64,000 bases of DNA, taken from NCBI GenBank assembly GCA_027625915.1, contig JANTQA010000075.1, positions 1,488,001 to 1,552,000 of the forward strand, given 5' to 3'. This document shows, one piece after another, positions 11,218-21,526 of the stretch (the first letter of the stretch is position 1; every line of letters starts with the position of its first letter). This DNA is from Anaeramoeba flamelloides (Eukaryota > Metamonada > Anaeramoebidae). Made by a program: the position numbers and the translations under genes. The notes beneath the pieces are model-generated. The model saw only the letters and a list, made by a program, of their open reading frames with translations, did no database searches and had not been told where the DNA came from.

Positions 11218-12351
11218 ATGGAAGAATGGACAATTCTTGTGATTGAAAACGGAACTGGGTTTCTCAAAGGAGGGTGCGCAGGTGACGAATTGCCACAATT
11301 TGTATTACCAAATGTGATTGGAAGACAAAAGAAAACAGGGATGATGATTGATCTTGAGAAATCGAAATCCTGTTTCATTTGTGATCAAGTTGCAAGTTCG
11401 AACGAAATATTATCTTTAACTTACCCGCTTCAGAATGGCATTATTAACAATTTTGAAGATCTGGAACTGATTTGGGAGTACATCATAAATAGTGTCTGGA
11501 ACATTGATCCTGATGATCACCCGATCTTGATGACTTTACCAACATTAAACCCAACCACAAAAAATACCAAAATATTCGAAATAATGTTCGAAACATTTAA
11601 TTGCAGGTGTCTCTATCTACAAAACGAATCAGTACTTTCTCTCTACTCCAATGGTTATGACACTGGAATTCTTGTTGATGTTGGGCATTTTATGAGTTAT
11701 GTCGTTCCAGTTTTACGATTTCATCCGATCAGGAACGGAATCAAATCTTTAGAAATTGCTGGTGCTCAATTGACAAACTATTTATCGGATCTTTTATTGG
11801 AAAAAGAAATCTCATTAGAAGCGGAATATTTGACAGAAGTAAAGGAAAAATATGGATTTGTGGCACTAGATTTTGATCAAGAGATCAAGACAAGAAAGCA
11901 AAACCAATCTTTCACAAGCTCCAAATTAAACAAGCCAATTAAATTGACGAACAACGAAAGCATCACTTTATCGAACGAGCTTTTCCAAATGTCAGAACCT
12001 CTTTTCAAACCTTCTTTGTTAGGGGTACAAAAAAAGGGTATCCCGGAATTGATAATCGAGTCAATCAACAGTTGTGAGGAGGAAATACAAAAGGAAGTCT
12101 CGTCCAAAATTGTCCTGACTGGCGGTACATCCCTATTGAAAGGATACCAAGAAAGGATCCAAAAAGACCTTTCTTCTCTTCTCCAAAAGAAAATGAAATT
12201 GAAAGTATCCGCATTGCCTGAACGCAAGTTTAGTACATGGATTGGTGGTTCAATATTAGGATCAACTGCATTCTTTCAAAATAGATGGACAACGAAAGAT
12301 GATTACAAAAAATATGGAAAATCCTTAACTCAAAAATTTGCTTTTTACTAA
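11218..12351 (+). CDS. Divergent actin / actin-related protein
   Basis: A 377-residue single-exon gene that aligns end to end with conventional actin (375-377 residues). Phosphate-1 loop: VIENGTGFLKGGCAGDE (8-24); subdomain 1/3: HPILMTLPTLNP (101-112), IMFETFN (122-128); VLSLYSNG (139-146); adenosine region TGGTSLLKGY (301-310); C-terminal ERKFSTWIGGSILGS (335-349). The fold is clearly actin, but the catalytic site is changed at canonical positions: Asp11 is Glu10, Gln137 is Glu137, and the phosphate-2 loop DSGDGVTH (154-161) reads DVGHFMSY, replacing Asp157, Gly158 and His161. The last residues end in Phe-Ala-Phe-Tyr rather than Lys-Cys-Phe. Actins with such changes are generally slow or inactive ATPases; that is inference here. 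It could be a lineage-specific actin paralogue or an Arp that I cannot place. Start ATG follows AAACAAAA and matches actin's N-terminus. Confidence 0.95.
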   Translation: MEEWTILVIENGTGFLKGGCAGDELPQFVLPNVIGRQKKTGMMIDLEKSKSCFICDQVASSNEILSLTYPLQNGIINNFEDLELIWEYIINSVWNIDPDDHPILMTLPTLNPTTKNTKIFEIMFETFNCRCLYLQNESVLSLYSNGYDTGILVDVGHFMSYVVPVLRFHPIRNGIKSLEIAGAQLTNYLSDLLLEKEISLEAEYLTEVKEKYGFVALDFDQEIKTRKQNQSFTSSKLNKPIKLTNNESITLSNELFQMSEPLFKPSLLGVQKKGIPELIIESINSCEEEIQKEVSSKIVLTGGTSLLKGYQERIQKDLSSLLQKKMKLKVSALPERKFSTWIGGSILGSTAFFQNRWTTKDDYKKYGKSLTQKFAFY

Positions 12352-12469
12352 TTAGAGTCTTACATCAAAGTGTGACAAATTTGTGGGTCTTGTTACTTGT
12401 CTTTAAAATGTTCATTTTTTTGTCAATACTGATAAATTCTAATAAAGTTCAAAAAATTTTTAGTTCAAT

Positions 12470-12665
12470 TTACATTTTTATAAATCTCCGAACTGTTTCT
12501 TATCAAACAGACAAACACAAAGAATATTTTGAAGAACAACTAATTTTACAGAGTTTCTTAACACTTGACTTCATAAAATGCTTTATTCAAAGTTTGATCA
12601 GAATAATTTTAAAAAAGGAAAATCAAGTAATAATATCCAAACATAAATTACAATTTATCAGAAAT
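12470..12665 (+). repeat. Dispersed repeat N, copy 1
   Basis: About 180 bp shared in the same orientation with 31112-31290; the core from GAATATTTTGAAGAACAACT to CATAAAATGCTT (about 70 bp) is nearly identical in both. In both copies one frame stays open across the core (reading EEQLILQSFLTLDFIKC in copy 1 and the same core in copy 2), so a decayed coding element is possible. Confidence 0.6.
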
Positions 12666-12859
12666 AATTTTTTTGTGGATAAATGCTGTTTTTATATAAA
12701 AGTGTTTGTTTCTTGGAAATTCCAGGGTTTTCACACTGGCTTTTTTTTTGTGAATGAAACATACCTAATAATAGTATTTGCTGAAAAATACTAAATCAAT
12801 TTTCAGATATTTGTGTTTAAGATCCTCAATTAAAAAAATATTTTTTTGGAAAATAAAAC

Positions 12860-13095
12860 TTTTTTTTTTTAAAATAAAACCTGGACAGAAAAGTTTAAAA
12901 CTGTTCTTCAAAATAAAAAACATGTTTCTTTTATTTGGAGAAAAAAGCTATACTTTAAAGAACCAAAGAAAACAATAAAGTATAAGTAAATTCGGTATTG
13001 GGTTGGTAAAGTTCTATTATTCAAAAAGAAATTCTAAATATTTGAGATTGAATTCGAAAATTTGTCTCAAAAAATAGAGTAAATTTTGAGAGATA
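12860..13095 (-). repeat. Dispersed repeat E, inverted copy
   Basis: Reverse complement of the segments at 28590-28815 and 36300-36520; landmarks in the plus strand are GACAGAAAAGTTTAA, GGTATTGGGTTGGTAAAG, TTCTATTATTCAAAAAGAAA and the end AAAAAATAGAGTAAATTTTG. Non-coding. Confidence 0.6.
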
Positions 13096-15410
13096 ATTTT
13101 TGTTATCAAAAAAATCAAAAAATTTCATTCAAACTTTTGTATTATTACAAAAATTCTTCAACAAATTTCATTCCCTTATTTAAAATTTAATTAAAATATC
13201 AAGGATTTTGCATTCAAAACCTATTTGTCCGTAGGCATACTATTAGGTAGTGATTATGATGTTACATTAGAACAAGAAAAAAAGAGACATTGGTTCTATT
13301 TTCAAACACAAATTATAGGATTTGGATATGTATTTTTTTTTGATCATTGTCAAATAAATCGGTTTAAAACAATTAAATTGTATCTTTTTTTTTTTTTTTT
13401 TTATTGTGGATACTGTGCAATTTACACGTTAAATTCCTCTATAATTATATTTTTTTTCATAAATTTAAGAGTAAAATCAAAGATAAATTGTATCTTTATT
13501 AAACTATTAATCGCAAAATTTAAGTAACAAAATATTTTATTCAGCTTTTCTAAAAAAAAAAAAAACAAATAAATCAGAAAGGGTTTATAAGAATCAGAAT
13601 CATAAAAAAAAAGATTTATAGATTTAAACAATTTAAAAATTTAGCTTTAAACTCTGTAAAATTTTTTGGAAAGTTGAATAAATTTTTTTTATAATATATT
13701 TTGCAACAAATAGTTCAGTTCAAAAAAAGTAAAAAAACAATAGAACGTAAAAAAGAAAAGAAAAAGAAACAGAATTATTATTATATAAAAGAATCCCAAA
13801 TTTAGAGACAAAAAAAGAATTTCTAACCAATTGATTAAAATACCCTGAATCGAGAATTGTTTTTAAAAGGGTAGTTTTTACCTTTAAAAGTTAAATTATA
13901 ATGAATAAAGCGAAATTTCCATTATACCCTGGTGATATATATATATAATACTTAGAACCTCAATATCATTATTGCCTTTGAAATAAAATTTTTAATTTAA
14001 ATTATTGTCAATGGATTATAAGATATATAATTTATAAATAATTATCTATGAAAGAAAATTTTATAATTAAAAACTGTATAATTACATAAAATAAAAAAAA
14101 TAACTTGAAAAAAAAAATACAACATTTGAAAAATATTCTTGGTTTTTGATTTTATTATTTTTCAAAAAATTAAAAAATTAAATTTTTTTTTTTTTTGAAA
14201 AGTAAGTCTACACATCTAAAACTTGTTATTTTTAATGATCAAAACACATCATACCTTACTGGAAAATTTTCGGCGCCCTTTGCAATCCAACATTGTCGAA
14301 AATAATTGATTAAATAATTTATTAATTACAATAATTATTATAACTTCACCTAGAAAATTTATTTTATCTACTGATTTGCGTTCAATAACAATATCTATAT
14401 TTGATTCTAAATAATTTAAAAATAAAAAAAAATAATGTGTTTTTCATTGTAAAATTTGGAAATTTTTTCAACAAGATTTTTTTGAAAATTTAAATAATTT
14501 AACGATAATTCAAGTCAATTCTAATTTTGAGTTTTTTTTTTAGTTTTTACTTTTTTTTAAATATTAAATTTTTAAATTGAAGACATAAAATAAATAATAT
14601 TGTTGAATAATAGGCCTAGATTAAAAATTGTTTTCCAAGATTTGTATAAATTTAGATTTAAAAATAAAAAAAATTATAAGAATTTTATGAATATATTATT
14701 CAAATTTTAACTGATAACAAAATTCAATAAAAAAAATCTTGATTTTGAAAATTATTTTATTATTATTGAATAATTGTATAAAATTATACTAAATTTATTT
14801 TTATTTAAAATAGGTTGATTACTTCATCGATTAAAAAAGTTTTTATTGGTTTAATTCCAATGTAATACCAGGAATTATTTACCGAATTTTTTTTTTATTT
14901 TACTTTTTCAAGTATTTATTAATATTGAAAATTTAAAAGTTTAAAAATATTTATATTAAACTTTTAATTTTTGCATAAAGAAATAAATTTCTTTTTTCTT
15001 TTAATTTAAAAAAAAATTAAAATTTCTCATTATTATCTATTTTTTTTTATTTATATATTTTGTCATAAAATTAACAATATTATTTGATTTTTATGAATAA
15101 TAAACCAATATATTGAATTTTTAATTACTATTATTATCAGAAAAATTCTTATAAAAAACATTAAACAAAATAATAATAAAAATCTTTAAAAAAAATATAA
15201 AAATGAATTATTATTATTTTTTTTCCAATTTCAAAAATAAATACAAAAAATATAAATTTTTTCTATTTGAACTATTTTAACTTTTTAATAATCTTCAAAT
15301 ATGGATTAAAGACAAATAAGAAAATTAAAATAATTAGTACATGAATATCATTTTAAATCTTTTCTTTTAAACTTGACGAAATTTTGACAAATAGGGGATG
15401 CTATGGGATA

Positions 15411-16104
15411 TAAACTATTTTTCGGTCAAATGGACCCAGTTGTATTGGGTATAATACCTTTTTTTAAAGGTTTTACATAAATATTAGAAGAAAAATTTTA
15501 TTTTGGAAATTCTCAAAATTGAAATCATCTTTTTTGACATTTTTGTTTTTTTTTTTTTAATATTTTTTTAAAACGTCATTCAGTTGCAAATTTTTTTATT
15601 TATTACAAGATCCATAGTCCTTGGTAAAAATATGTTATTCTAAGGTTATTGAAACCATGTAAAGATAGTTGAGAAATGATATTGATTTCTATTGCAATTC
15701 TATTCGATCTTTGATCTTGATATTTGTTTAATAAATGTGAAAAATTTTCACTCCGTTTTCATTTCCTTTTTCAAATAGCAACCACAAATACAAACACACT
15801 TTGTTTGGGGGCTTGATTTCTAAAAGAAAAGTATGAAAAATGAAGTTAAAAATTTTTCATATTTATTATCCAAATACCAGTAGAAGTTCAAAACGAACAT
15901 CGTTGTTTTTCCGAATAGGGACCTAAGAATTTGAGTTTTTCAATTTTTAAGAAAATTTATTGATTAATTAGTTTTCTTTCAGACATATATCAACAATTCT
16001 TGGATTTTTATTAATTGGTTTATTTCTTATTTGTTCTTTCAAAGGTTAATTATATAAAAAAATAGATATTGAAAAAAAATGTTGGGCCCCTTTGACTGAA
16101 ACAG

Positions 16105-16110
<6 letters not shown>
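15411..16110 (-). mobile_element. MITE family A, copy 2 (inverted)
   Basis: 700 bp with left end TAAACTATTTTTCGGTCAAA and right end CCCTTTGACTGAAACAGAGT, the inverse of copy 1 at 2325-3029. The right end is followed directly by a (TA) run (16110-16138), fitting TA target use. No transposase. Carries the same internal family C element as copy 1. Confidence 0.8.
15716..15882. mobile_element. MITE family C nested in A copy 2
   Basis: Bounded by TTGATATTTGTTTAATAAAT and TATTATCCAAATACCAGTAG with the inner arms TTTTCACTCCGTTTTC and GAAGTTAAAAATTTTTC. Its distance from the A terminus (about 225 bp) equals that in copy 1. Confidence 0.75.

Positions 16111-16138
<28 letters not shown>
16110..16138. 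repeat. (TA)n microsatellite at the MITE A border
   Basis: About 14 uninterrupted TA units directly next to the MITE terminus. Confidence 0.9.
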
Positions 16139-16139
<1 letters not shown>

Positions 16140-16237
16140 TCATCTTAAAACTCTTTTAATTAATAATTTAACCTGTAAATTTAACTTGAAAGTATGTATT
16201 TTTTTCAAAAATTCTTTAATTTTTTTTACTTTACTTT

Positions 16238-16668
16238 TCTGGAAAAAAAGTGAATCAGGGAAAAACAGTTCAACACCATTTTTAATTGGGAGCATGACTG
16301 AAAATGAAAAATAAAATCAATCAAAAGAAGAAACAAATTAACTTCAAATAATAATCCATTATATTATTTTTAATCAATCCAACAAATACAATTTAAATCT
16401 ACTTTCTAATCGAAATTTTGCAATGGTTTTGGAGAGAACAAAAATAGTTAATTTTTTTGAACAAATTTTAAATAATTCATCTATCAAAGAAAAACCTCTA
16501 TCTATAAAAGATAGTATTAAAAAAACTGTTATTGTTCTGATAACTTTACTTTGTCTTAATTTATCTATTTATTCTTTTTTTAATTGATCTTACTTTTCAT
16601 TATCGGTTTCAGTGATTCTATAAATGTTCCAAATTAAAAACTGTCTTTCACTTTTTTTCTACAATGTT
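16238..16668. mobile_element. MITE family B, copy at 16.2 kb
   Basis: Outer arms CTGGAAAAAAAGTGAATCAG and its inverse near CTTTCACTTTTTTTCTACAA, inner arms TTTTTAATTGGGAGCATGAC and ATAAATGTTCCAAATTAAAA. The interior includes the family block near ATAATCCATTATATTATTTT. About 430 bp, diverged from the cleanest copy at 34800-35234. Confidence 0.7.
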
Positions 16669-16821
16669 AAACACAATTTGCTTTTTAATTGTTGAGATCT
16701 ATTAAGTATTATTTAACTCATCAATTTCCTAGAGTGCATTAAAACCTAGAAAACGTTATTTCAATGCCTTTATAATAATACACACTCTAATCTTTGACTT
16801 CTCATTAGGTACACTAATAAC

Positions 16822-17064
16822 TACTGGTATTTGAAATTGAAATGGGATAAATTTTCAGCTGATTGTTCACTTTTCAAGGCTTAAATCTTTGGTTCTTTTG
16901 AGAATACATAGTTCTCCCATTATTAAATCTTATAAGTAAAAGCCGAAACAAATAAATAGAGATCACAAATCACAACCTATTTCTTCGCAAACTCCCTTTA
17001 AAAAAGAAAGGAAAGGGAAAAAGAAGTGAAAATTTTTACCCATTTATTATCCAAATACCAGTAT
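16822..17064. mobile_element. MITE family C, copy upstream of the OS-9-like gene
   Basis: Terminal inverted repeats TACTGGTATTTGAAATTGAA (left) and ATTATCCAAATACCAGTATA (right), about 243 bp apart. It ends about 150 bp before the start codon of the next gene, so it may lie in that gene's promoter. Confidence 0.75.
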
Positions 17065-17216
17065 AAGAAAAAAAAAAATTAAATATTATTGATGAAATTT
17101 AATTCGTTTAATATCCCCTACAACTATTACCTTTATCACAACATCAATTAACATACCCTTTAACATATTTGTTGGGATACCGATTAATCATTTTTTTATT
17201 TTTATATTGTTACAAA

Positions 17217-18047
17217 ATGAGATCTCAATCTCTTTTTTGTTTCTTCTTTTTCTTCTTTGTTTTTTTCTTTTTTACAAATGAAAAACAAATCAAGCCTGTA
17301 ACAGTTGTTCAATTTGACAATACAATTAATTATAAAAGAATACCACCAAATGCAAAAGCAAAGATCTTTACTGCACCCACAGGTGTGCAATATAAGTGTG
17401 TTTATCCACCAAACCTTGAACCAACAAAAGCAAAAAAATCAAAAACCAAATTTGGTTTTAAAAAAGTTCTTTTTTTAAATAACACTTGCCATAGAGTTGT
17501 AATCATTTCATAATTTCTTCAATTAATTTTCCTTTTATTGTATTTTCTTGAAGGCACTTGACAAAACCAATGATAATAAGTTATTTTTAAAACTGAAATA
17601 TCCAACACAAAAAAAAAAAACAATAAAAAAAAAACAAACAAAAAGAAATCGGGGCACCTAATATATGAACTCTGTCATCTTGATCAAGTTAAACAAATTG
17701 AAAAACAGTTTCTAAAACAAGACATAGAGGAATCGCTGGGTACTTTTACAAATTGGGAAATCTTAGGAGGGGGAGATAGCCCATTATTAATTCTACATTA
17801 TACAGAAGGATCATACTGTGAAGAAGAAAAAAGAAAAAAGGAAACAACAGTGTACTACCAATGTCTCCCTAGGAACCAGTTAAACAATCCGAAATCGACA
17901 GAAACATCAATAATCAGTTTTCAAAAGGTGAATAGTTGCGACTATCTTGGAATTGTGCATGTTCAAGAGTTTTGTAAAAATTCTTTTGATCATCAAAATC
18001 CTCCTGTTGTTACAGGATTTCAGTGTATTCAGATGACAGACGAATAA
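17217..18047 (+). CDS. OS9: OS-9-like MRH-domain ER lectin, two exons
   Basis: Exon 1 is 17217-17498 and exon 2 17646-18047, with a 147-bp intron (GTAATC...AAAAAG) in phase 0; the joined product is 227 residues. Residues 1-21 form a Phe-rich signal peptide. GVQYKCVYPP (57-66) corresponds to the conserved KQRYECRLP-type segment of OS-9. The MRH (mannose-6-phosphate receptor homology) domain follows with Cys at 91, 104, 152, 167, 192 and 204, at OS-9 spacing (12, 14 and 11 residues between neighbours). OS-9 reads trimmed mannose glycans on misfolded ER proteins and hands them to the HRD1 ubiquitin ligase. Here only Gln111 (OS-9 Gln130) and Tyr194 (Tyr218) of the sugar-binding set are kept: the double Trp is replaced by His-Leu-Ile, Arg188 by Lys and Glu212 by Lys. 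There is no HDEL-type tail. A donor three bases earlier is also possible. The family call rests on the cysteine frame and is fairly sure; sugar binding is doubtful. Confidence 0.85.
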
Positions 18048-20007
18048 TAACCTTTTTGGCAAAATTTTGGGATTATACACACCTACCACATTTTAGAATT
18101 TGGAATAGTTCTTTCTTTTTTTTTTTTTGTTGAAAATGAAATTTCATAAACAGTTTTGAAATCTCACAATTTTGCCAGACGATGTAATTACCTTTAATCC
18201 CATGAATAAATATTAGCAAACTAATTTAAAAAAAGCTTAAAATCAAAAACTCAATTGTGACTGGTCTTTATCCATTTACAATCCATCAAAACCTTAAATC
18301 GATTTTAAATTAATTCAGGATCACCTTCGATAAAACATCCACAGATCAAGTCAATTTGGTAATAATCAAAAAAAAAAAAAATAATCCAAATTCATATTAA
18401 TACTATAATTGACTTATTTTTTTTTTTTTACATTTAAGCCAGCGGTAATTAAAAAAAGAAGTTTTTTTAATATTAAATTTATTTTTTATATACTCCCAAA
18501 TAATAAAAATTAAAATCTTAAAACATATTTATTTCTTGAACAATAATCACATTATAAAAAATAAATCGAATTTTTAATTTTATGTTGAATGATATTATTG
18601 AAAAAATTTTGTTTTTGTTTTTTCTTTTTTTAACAGTTTTTTTGTTTTTTTTTCTTTTTTTTGTTTTTTTTCAAAAGTTCATGCGGAGAAAAAAAAGAAT
18701 AGATCTTTGAAAATAGACAAATAAATATTAAGTAAACTGAGGCGATGTAATGTCTTTTCAATTGTATATATTTATTATTAAAAAATCTTCTTGTTTAGTT
18801 TTTTTCATTGAAAGTACATAATAAAAAATGCCTAATGCTCATTTCAAAAATTGCGATTTACTTTTTTTTTTAGTTTTTGATTTTATTTTTAAGATTTTTT
18901 AAAATATCAGACTTTTGTATGTTTGTAATAATTAAAAAGTCAATTATTAATGAGATTTAATTTTATAATCTTTAAGCTTGAATAATAAATGATATTTTTT
19001 TTCAATTTATTATTAAAGGTTAGTCACAATTTTTAAAATAGAGTTTATTATATAATTTTAACTCCTCAGATCATTATTGTAAAAAAATATATAGATTGAT
19101 ATAAATAATACCTCTAGTAAAAAAGGGTATTTTTAATCCATCTATGCCATAATCTGTAATATTTCAAAAGAATTGTTTCTTAATTAATAATTTCACAATC
19201 CATTTTTTTTTTTTTTTTTTAGAAATGATTTAAATCTTTTGAAATATTACTTCTAGTAAATACTAGTATACATTTGATAAACCTATACTTTGAATAAAAA
19301 CATGATATTATTTTTTTTCAAGAAGGATAAAAGGTTACATTGTCAAAGAAACTGAAAAGAAAGGGTAAAGTAAACAATATATTGATTTCTTAAAATTCTA
19401 TTATTTAAAACAGAAATTTCAAAAATGAAGGATCAAATTACAAAATTTTCTCTAAAAATAGTATTAATTGTTAAGATTATTCCTGGAATAAAAAAACAAT
19501 TAAACCTGGAAAAATGGGAAAAAAAATCAGAAAAAAATTAACAAATTCAATTCTTTTTTAGAAAGTATATTCAAATATCAAAAATTTTTGCTTCAGAATT
19601 GTTACAAATTTGGATTTACAATTTGAAATTTATTTAGATGTTATATAGAGAAACAGATAAAGGTAAGTATTATTATTTTGAGATAAATTAGTTTTATGAT
19701 CCGAATACAAAGTTTTTTTTTGGAAATGAAATCCAATCAAACTGAATTGTCTTATTTCATTCTGTAAATTCAATATCAATTTGAAAAATAATTTTTTTGT
19801 ACCCTGCTAACTAAGTTATTTAACATTTAAACTACTCTTTAATATTTTAAACTCTTTCTCAGTCATAGTACCTAATATTATTGAAGAAATAGAACACATT
19901 ATATGAGTTTAATTCATTATTCTTCTCAAACTAAAATTTCAATTTTTAAATCAAAAACATTTTTTCTCATTTTGCAAAAAATTATTTTTTTTTTTGTTTT
20001 TTGCTTA

Positions 20008-20038
<31 letters not shown>

Positions 20039-20172
20039 AAATATTAAATTTGAAAAAATAATTGTTTGAAATTCCAAATTAACATTAATTAAAGTGATTT
20101 TTTGTATATTCTTCTAAAATTCATACATTTACAATTAAAAAATCTTATGATTATTTTTTTTATTATAATTAT
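18048..20172. other. Intergenic, no gene
   Basis: Contains repeat L copy 2; the rest is AT-rich with poly-T runs. No coding or RNA gene recognised. Confidence 0.6.
18743..19018 (+). repeat. Dispersed repeat L, copy 2
   Basis: Direct counterpart of 7062-7345; shares GTAATGTCTTTT, ATTTCAAAAATTGCGATTTA and the end TTTCAATTTATTATTAAAGG. The T-rich tracts preceding each copy (6610-6730 and 18600-18680) may belong to the same unit. Confidence 0.6.
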
Positions 20173-20815
20173 TTAAGGGAGGAGTTTTTAGTTCCTCTTA
20201 TTTACCCGAATTCCTAAATTGTGATTTAGAATTTTTTTTAAAGATTTCCATATACTTTTATTTTCCACTAGGGCTAATAAAGTTATGGAATCTTTTCTGT
20301 TACTAATATTAAAAATATTATTGTTTTTTAATATATGAGATATATTAATTTTTTTTAATTCAGATATCCAGATTTTACAATTATTTTCATAGGCTGGGCA
20401 GTTCCAGAGATAATGATCCAAATCTTCAATTACATTAAAATTATTTATTTTTTTGCATAATTTCCAAAATTTAGATTTATCTTCATTCATAACATAAGAA
20501 TACCTATTTAAATAATTTGTGAATGTTCTAAGTTTTAAGATTGAGGTAGAGCCTTTCCATTTTAAATATTTTTGTTGTTTATTAATATTTCCTTGAATAG
20601 TAATGATTTTTAGATATTTTCGTACTTTACAACTTAGGCTATTTTTTAATTGATTAATTCGATAGTTGTCTAATTCTAATACCAAATCTTTTAATGTTTT
20701 TGATTTCCAGTTAATATTTTCAACTTCTTTAAAAAATCTTATTATTAACAATTTTAATTTCCTAAAGAAATAGAGAAAAATTTGCACGATACGTTCCAAT
20801 GAATGGGGCCCAAAA
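20173..20815 (-). mobile_element. 5'-truncated LINE-like retrotransposon fragment, C-terminal ORF end
   Basis: The minus strand has an open frame of about 205-210 codons ending at 20188 that lacks a proper start and runs into A/T homopolymers near 20815. Its translation has a zinc-binding-like motif DLDHYLWNCPAYENNC followed by an alpha-helical tail, as found after the reverse transcriptase domain of many non-LTR retrotransposons; the RT core itself is absent. A second, shorter and nearly identical copy at 22037-22268 shares exactly the same 3' end (CTCCCTTAA on the minus strand) and both are followed by A-rich sequence, the hallmark of target-primed reverse transcription with 5' truncation. 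The clade cannot be named from this much. An alternative is a host gene fragment, but the two-copy, common-3'-end pattern argues against that. Confidence 0.7.
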
Positions 20816-21526
20816 AATTTTTTAACATTTTTTTTTTTTTGAAATTTATGGTTTGTTCAGGGGTTTCTTTTATAATTATGGACTCTTATAAGAAGTTTAT
20901 TATTTCTCGTATTTCTAAACAATCTAAGTTTGGTTGATTCTTAAAAAATAAGCGACTTTTTCATTTTTGGATTGGCCACTTTGAGTGAAATCGAGTTTAT
21001 AAAAAAAATTAATATAATAATACCTATTTTTTATACCCACTTTAGAACCGAGATGCGATATATCTTTTCTGATAAAATTAGAAAAAAAAATTGTATTTCC
21101 GTTGAACGAGTAAAAAATAAATTTTTTCTTAAAAAAAAAAAGAAAAAAAAAGATTTATCAAAACCAATTTACTGTTTAAAATAAACTATTCAAATAATAA
21201 AATAATGATAAAATTAGATATTTATTTTTTTTTTTATTCAAGATCAAAAAATATGTAATTTTATTATTATTATCTATTAAATACATTTTATTCTTGAATA
21301 AAAAACAAACATTTTTTTTTGAAGAAACAAAAAAACAAATTAAAATAAAAATTAATGGTAAAAATAATTTGAAGTAAAATTATAGTTGATGATTTTTTTT
21401 ACATTTAAAGTAACAAAACAAATCTAATTTTTTTTAGTCATTAAAAATTAATTAAATATAAAAGATAATTTAAAATATAAGAGATATGTTTCCAATAATT
21501 ATTAATAATAATAAAATAAAATTAAA
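20816..21526. other. Intergenic, no gene
   Basis: A short sequence at 20958-20994 (CCACTTTGAGTGAAATCGAG) resembles the inverted terminus of MITE family A. The 70-residue frame at 20972-21184 is Lys/Ile-rich and not convincing. Nothing else was recognised. Confidence 0.5.

Larger units (their letters stand above)
12352..15410. other. Intergenic, repeats, no gene
   Basis: Holds repeats N and E (listed) and about 2.3 kb (13.1-15.4 kb) of extremely AT-rich DNA in which nothing was recognised. The frame at 12372-12794 (140 codons) overlaps repeat N and has no family likeness. Confidence 0.6.

Noticed and set aside
12372-12794. 140-codon open frame after the actin gene
   Set aside because: No ATG at a sensible place, overlaps a dispersed repeat, AT-rich codon composition like non-coding DNA.
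13225-13527. Frame with GILLGSDYDVT, resembling a nuclease or protease motif
   Set aside because: Only about 35 residues look protein-like, there is no start codon or flanking domain, and the remainder is Phe-rich low complexity.
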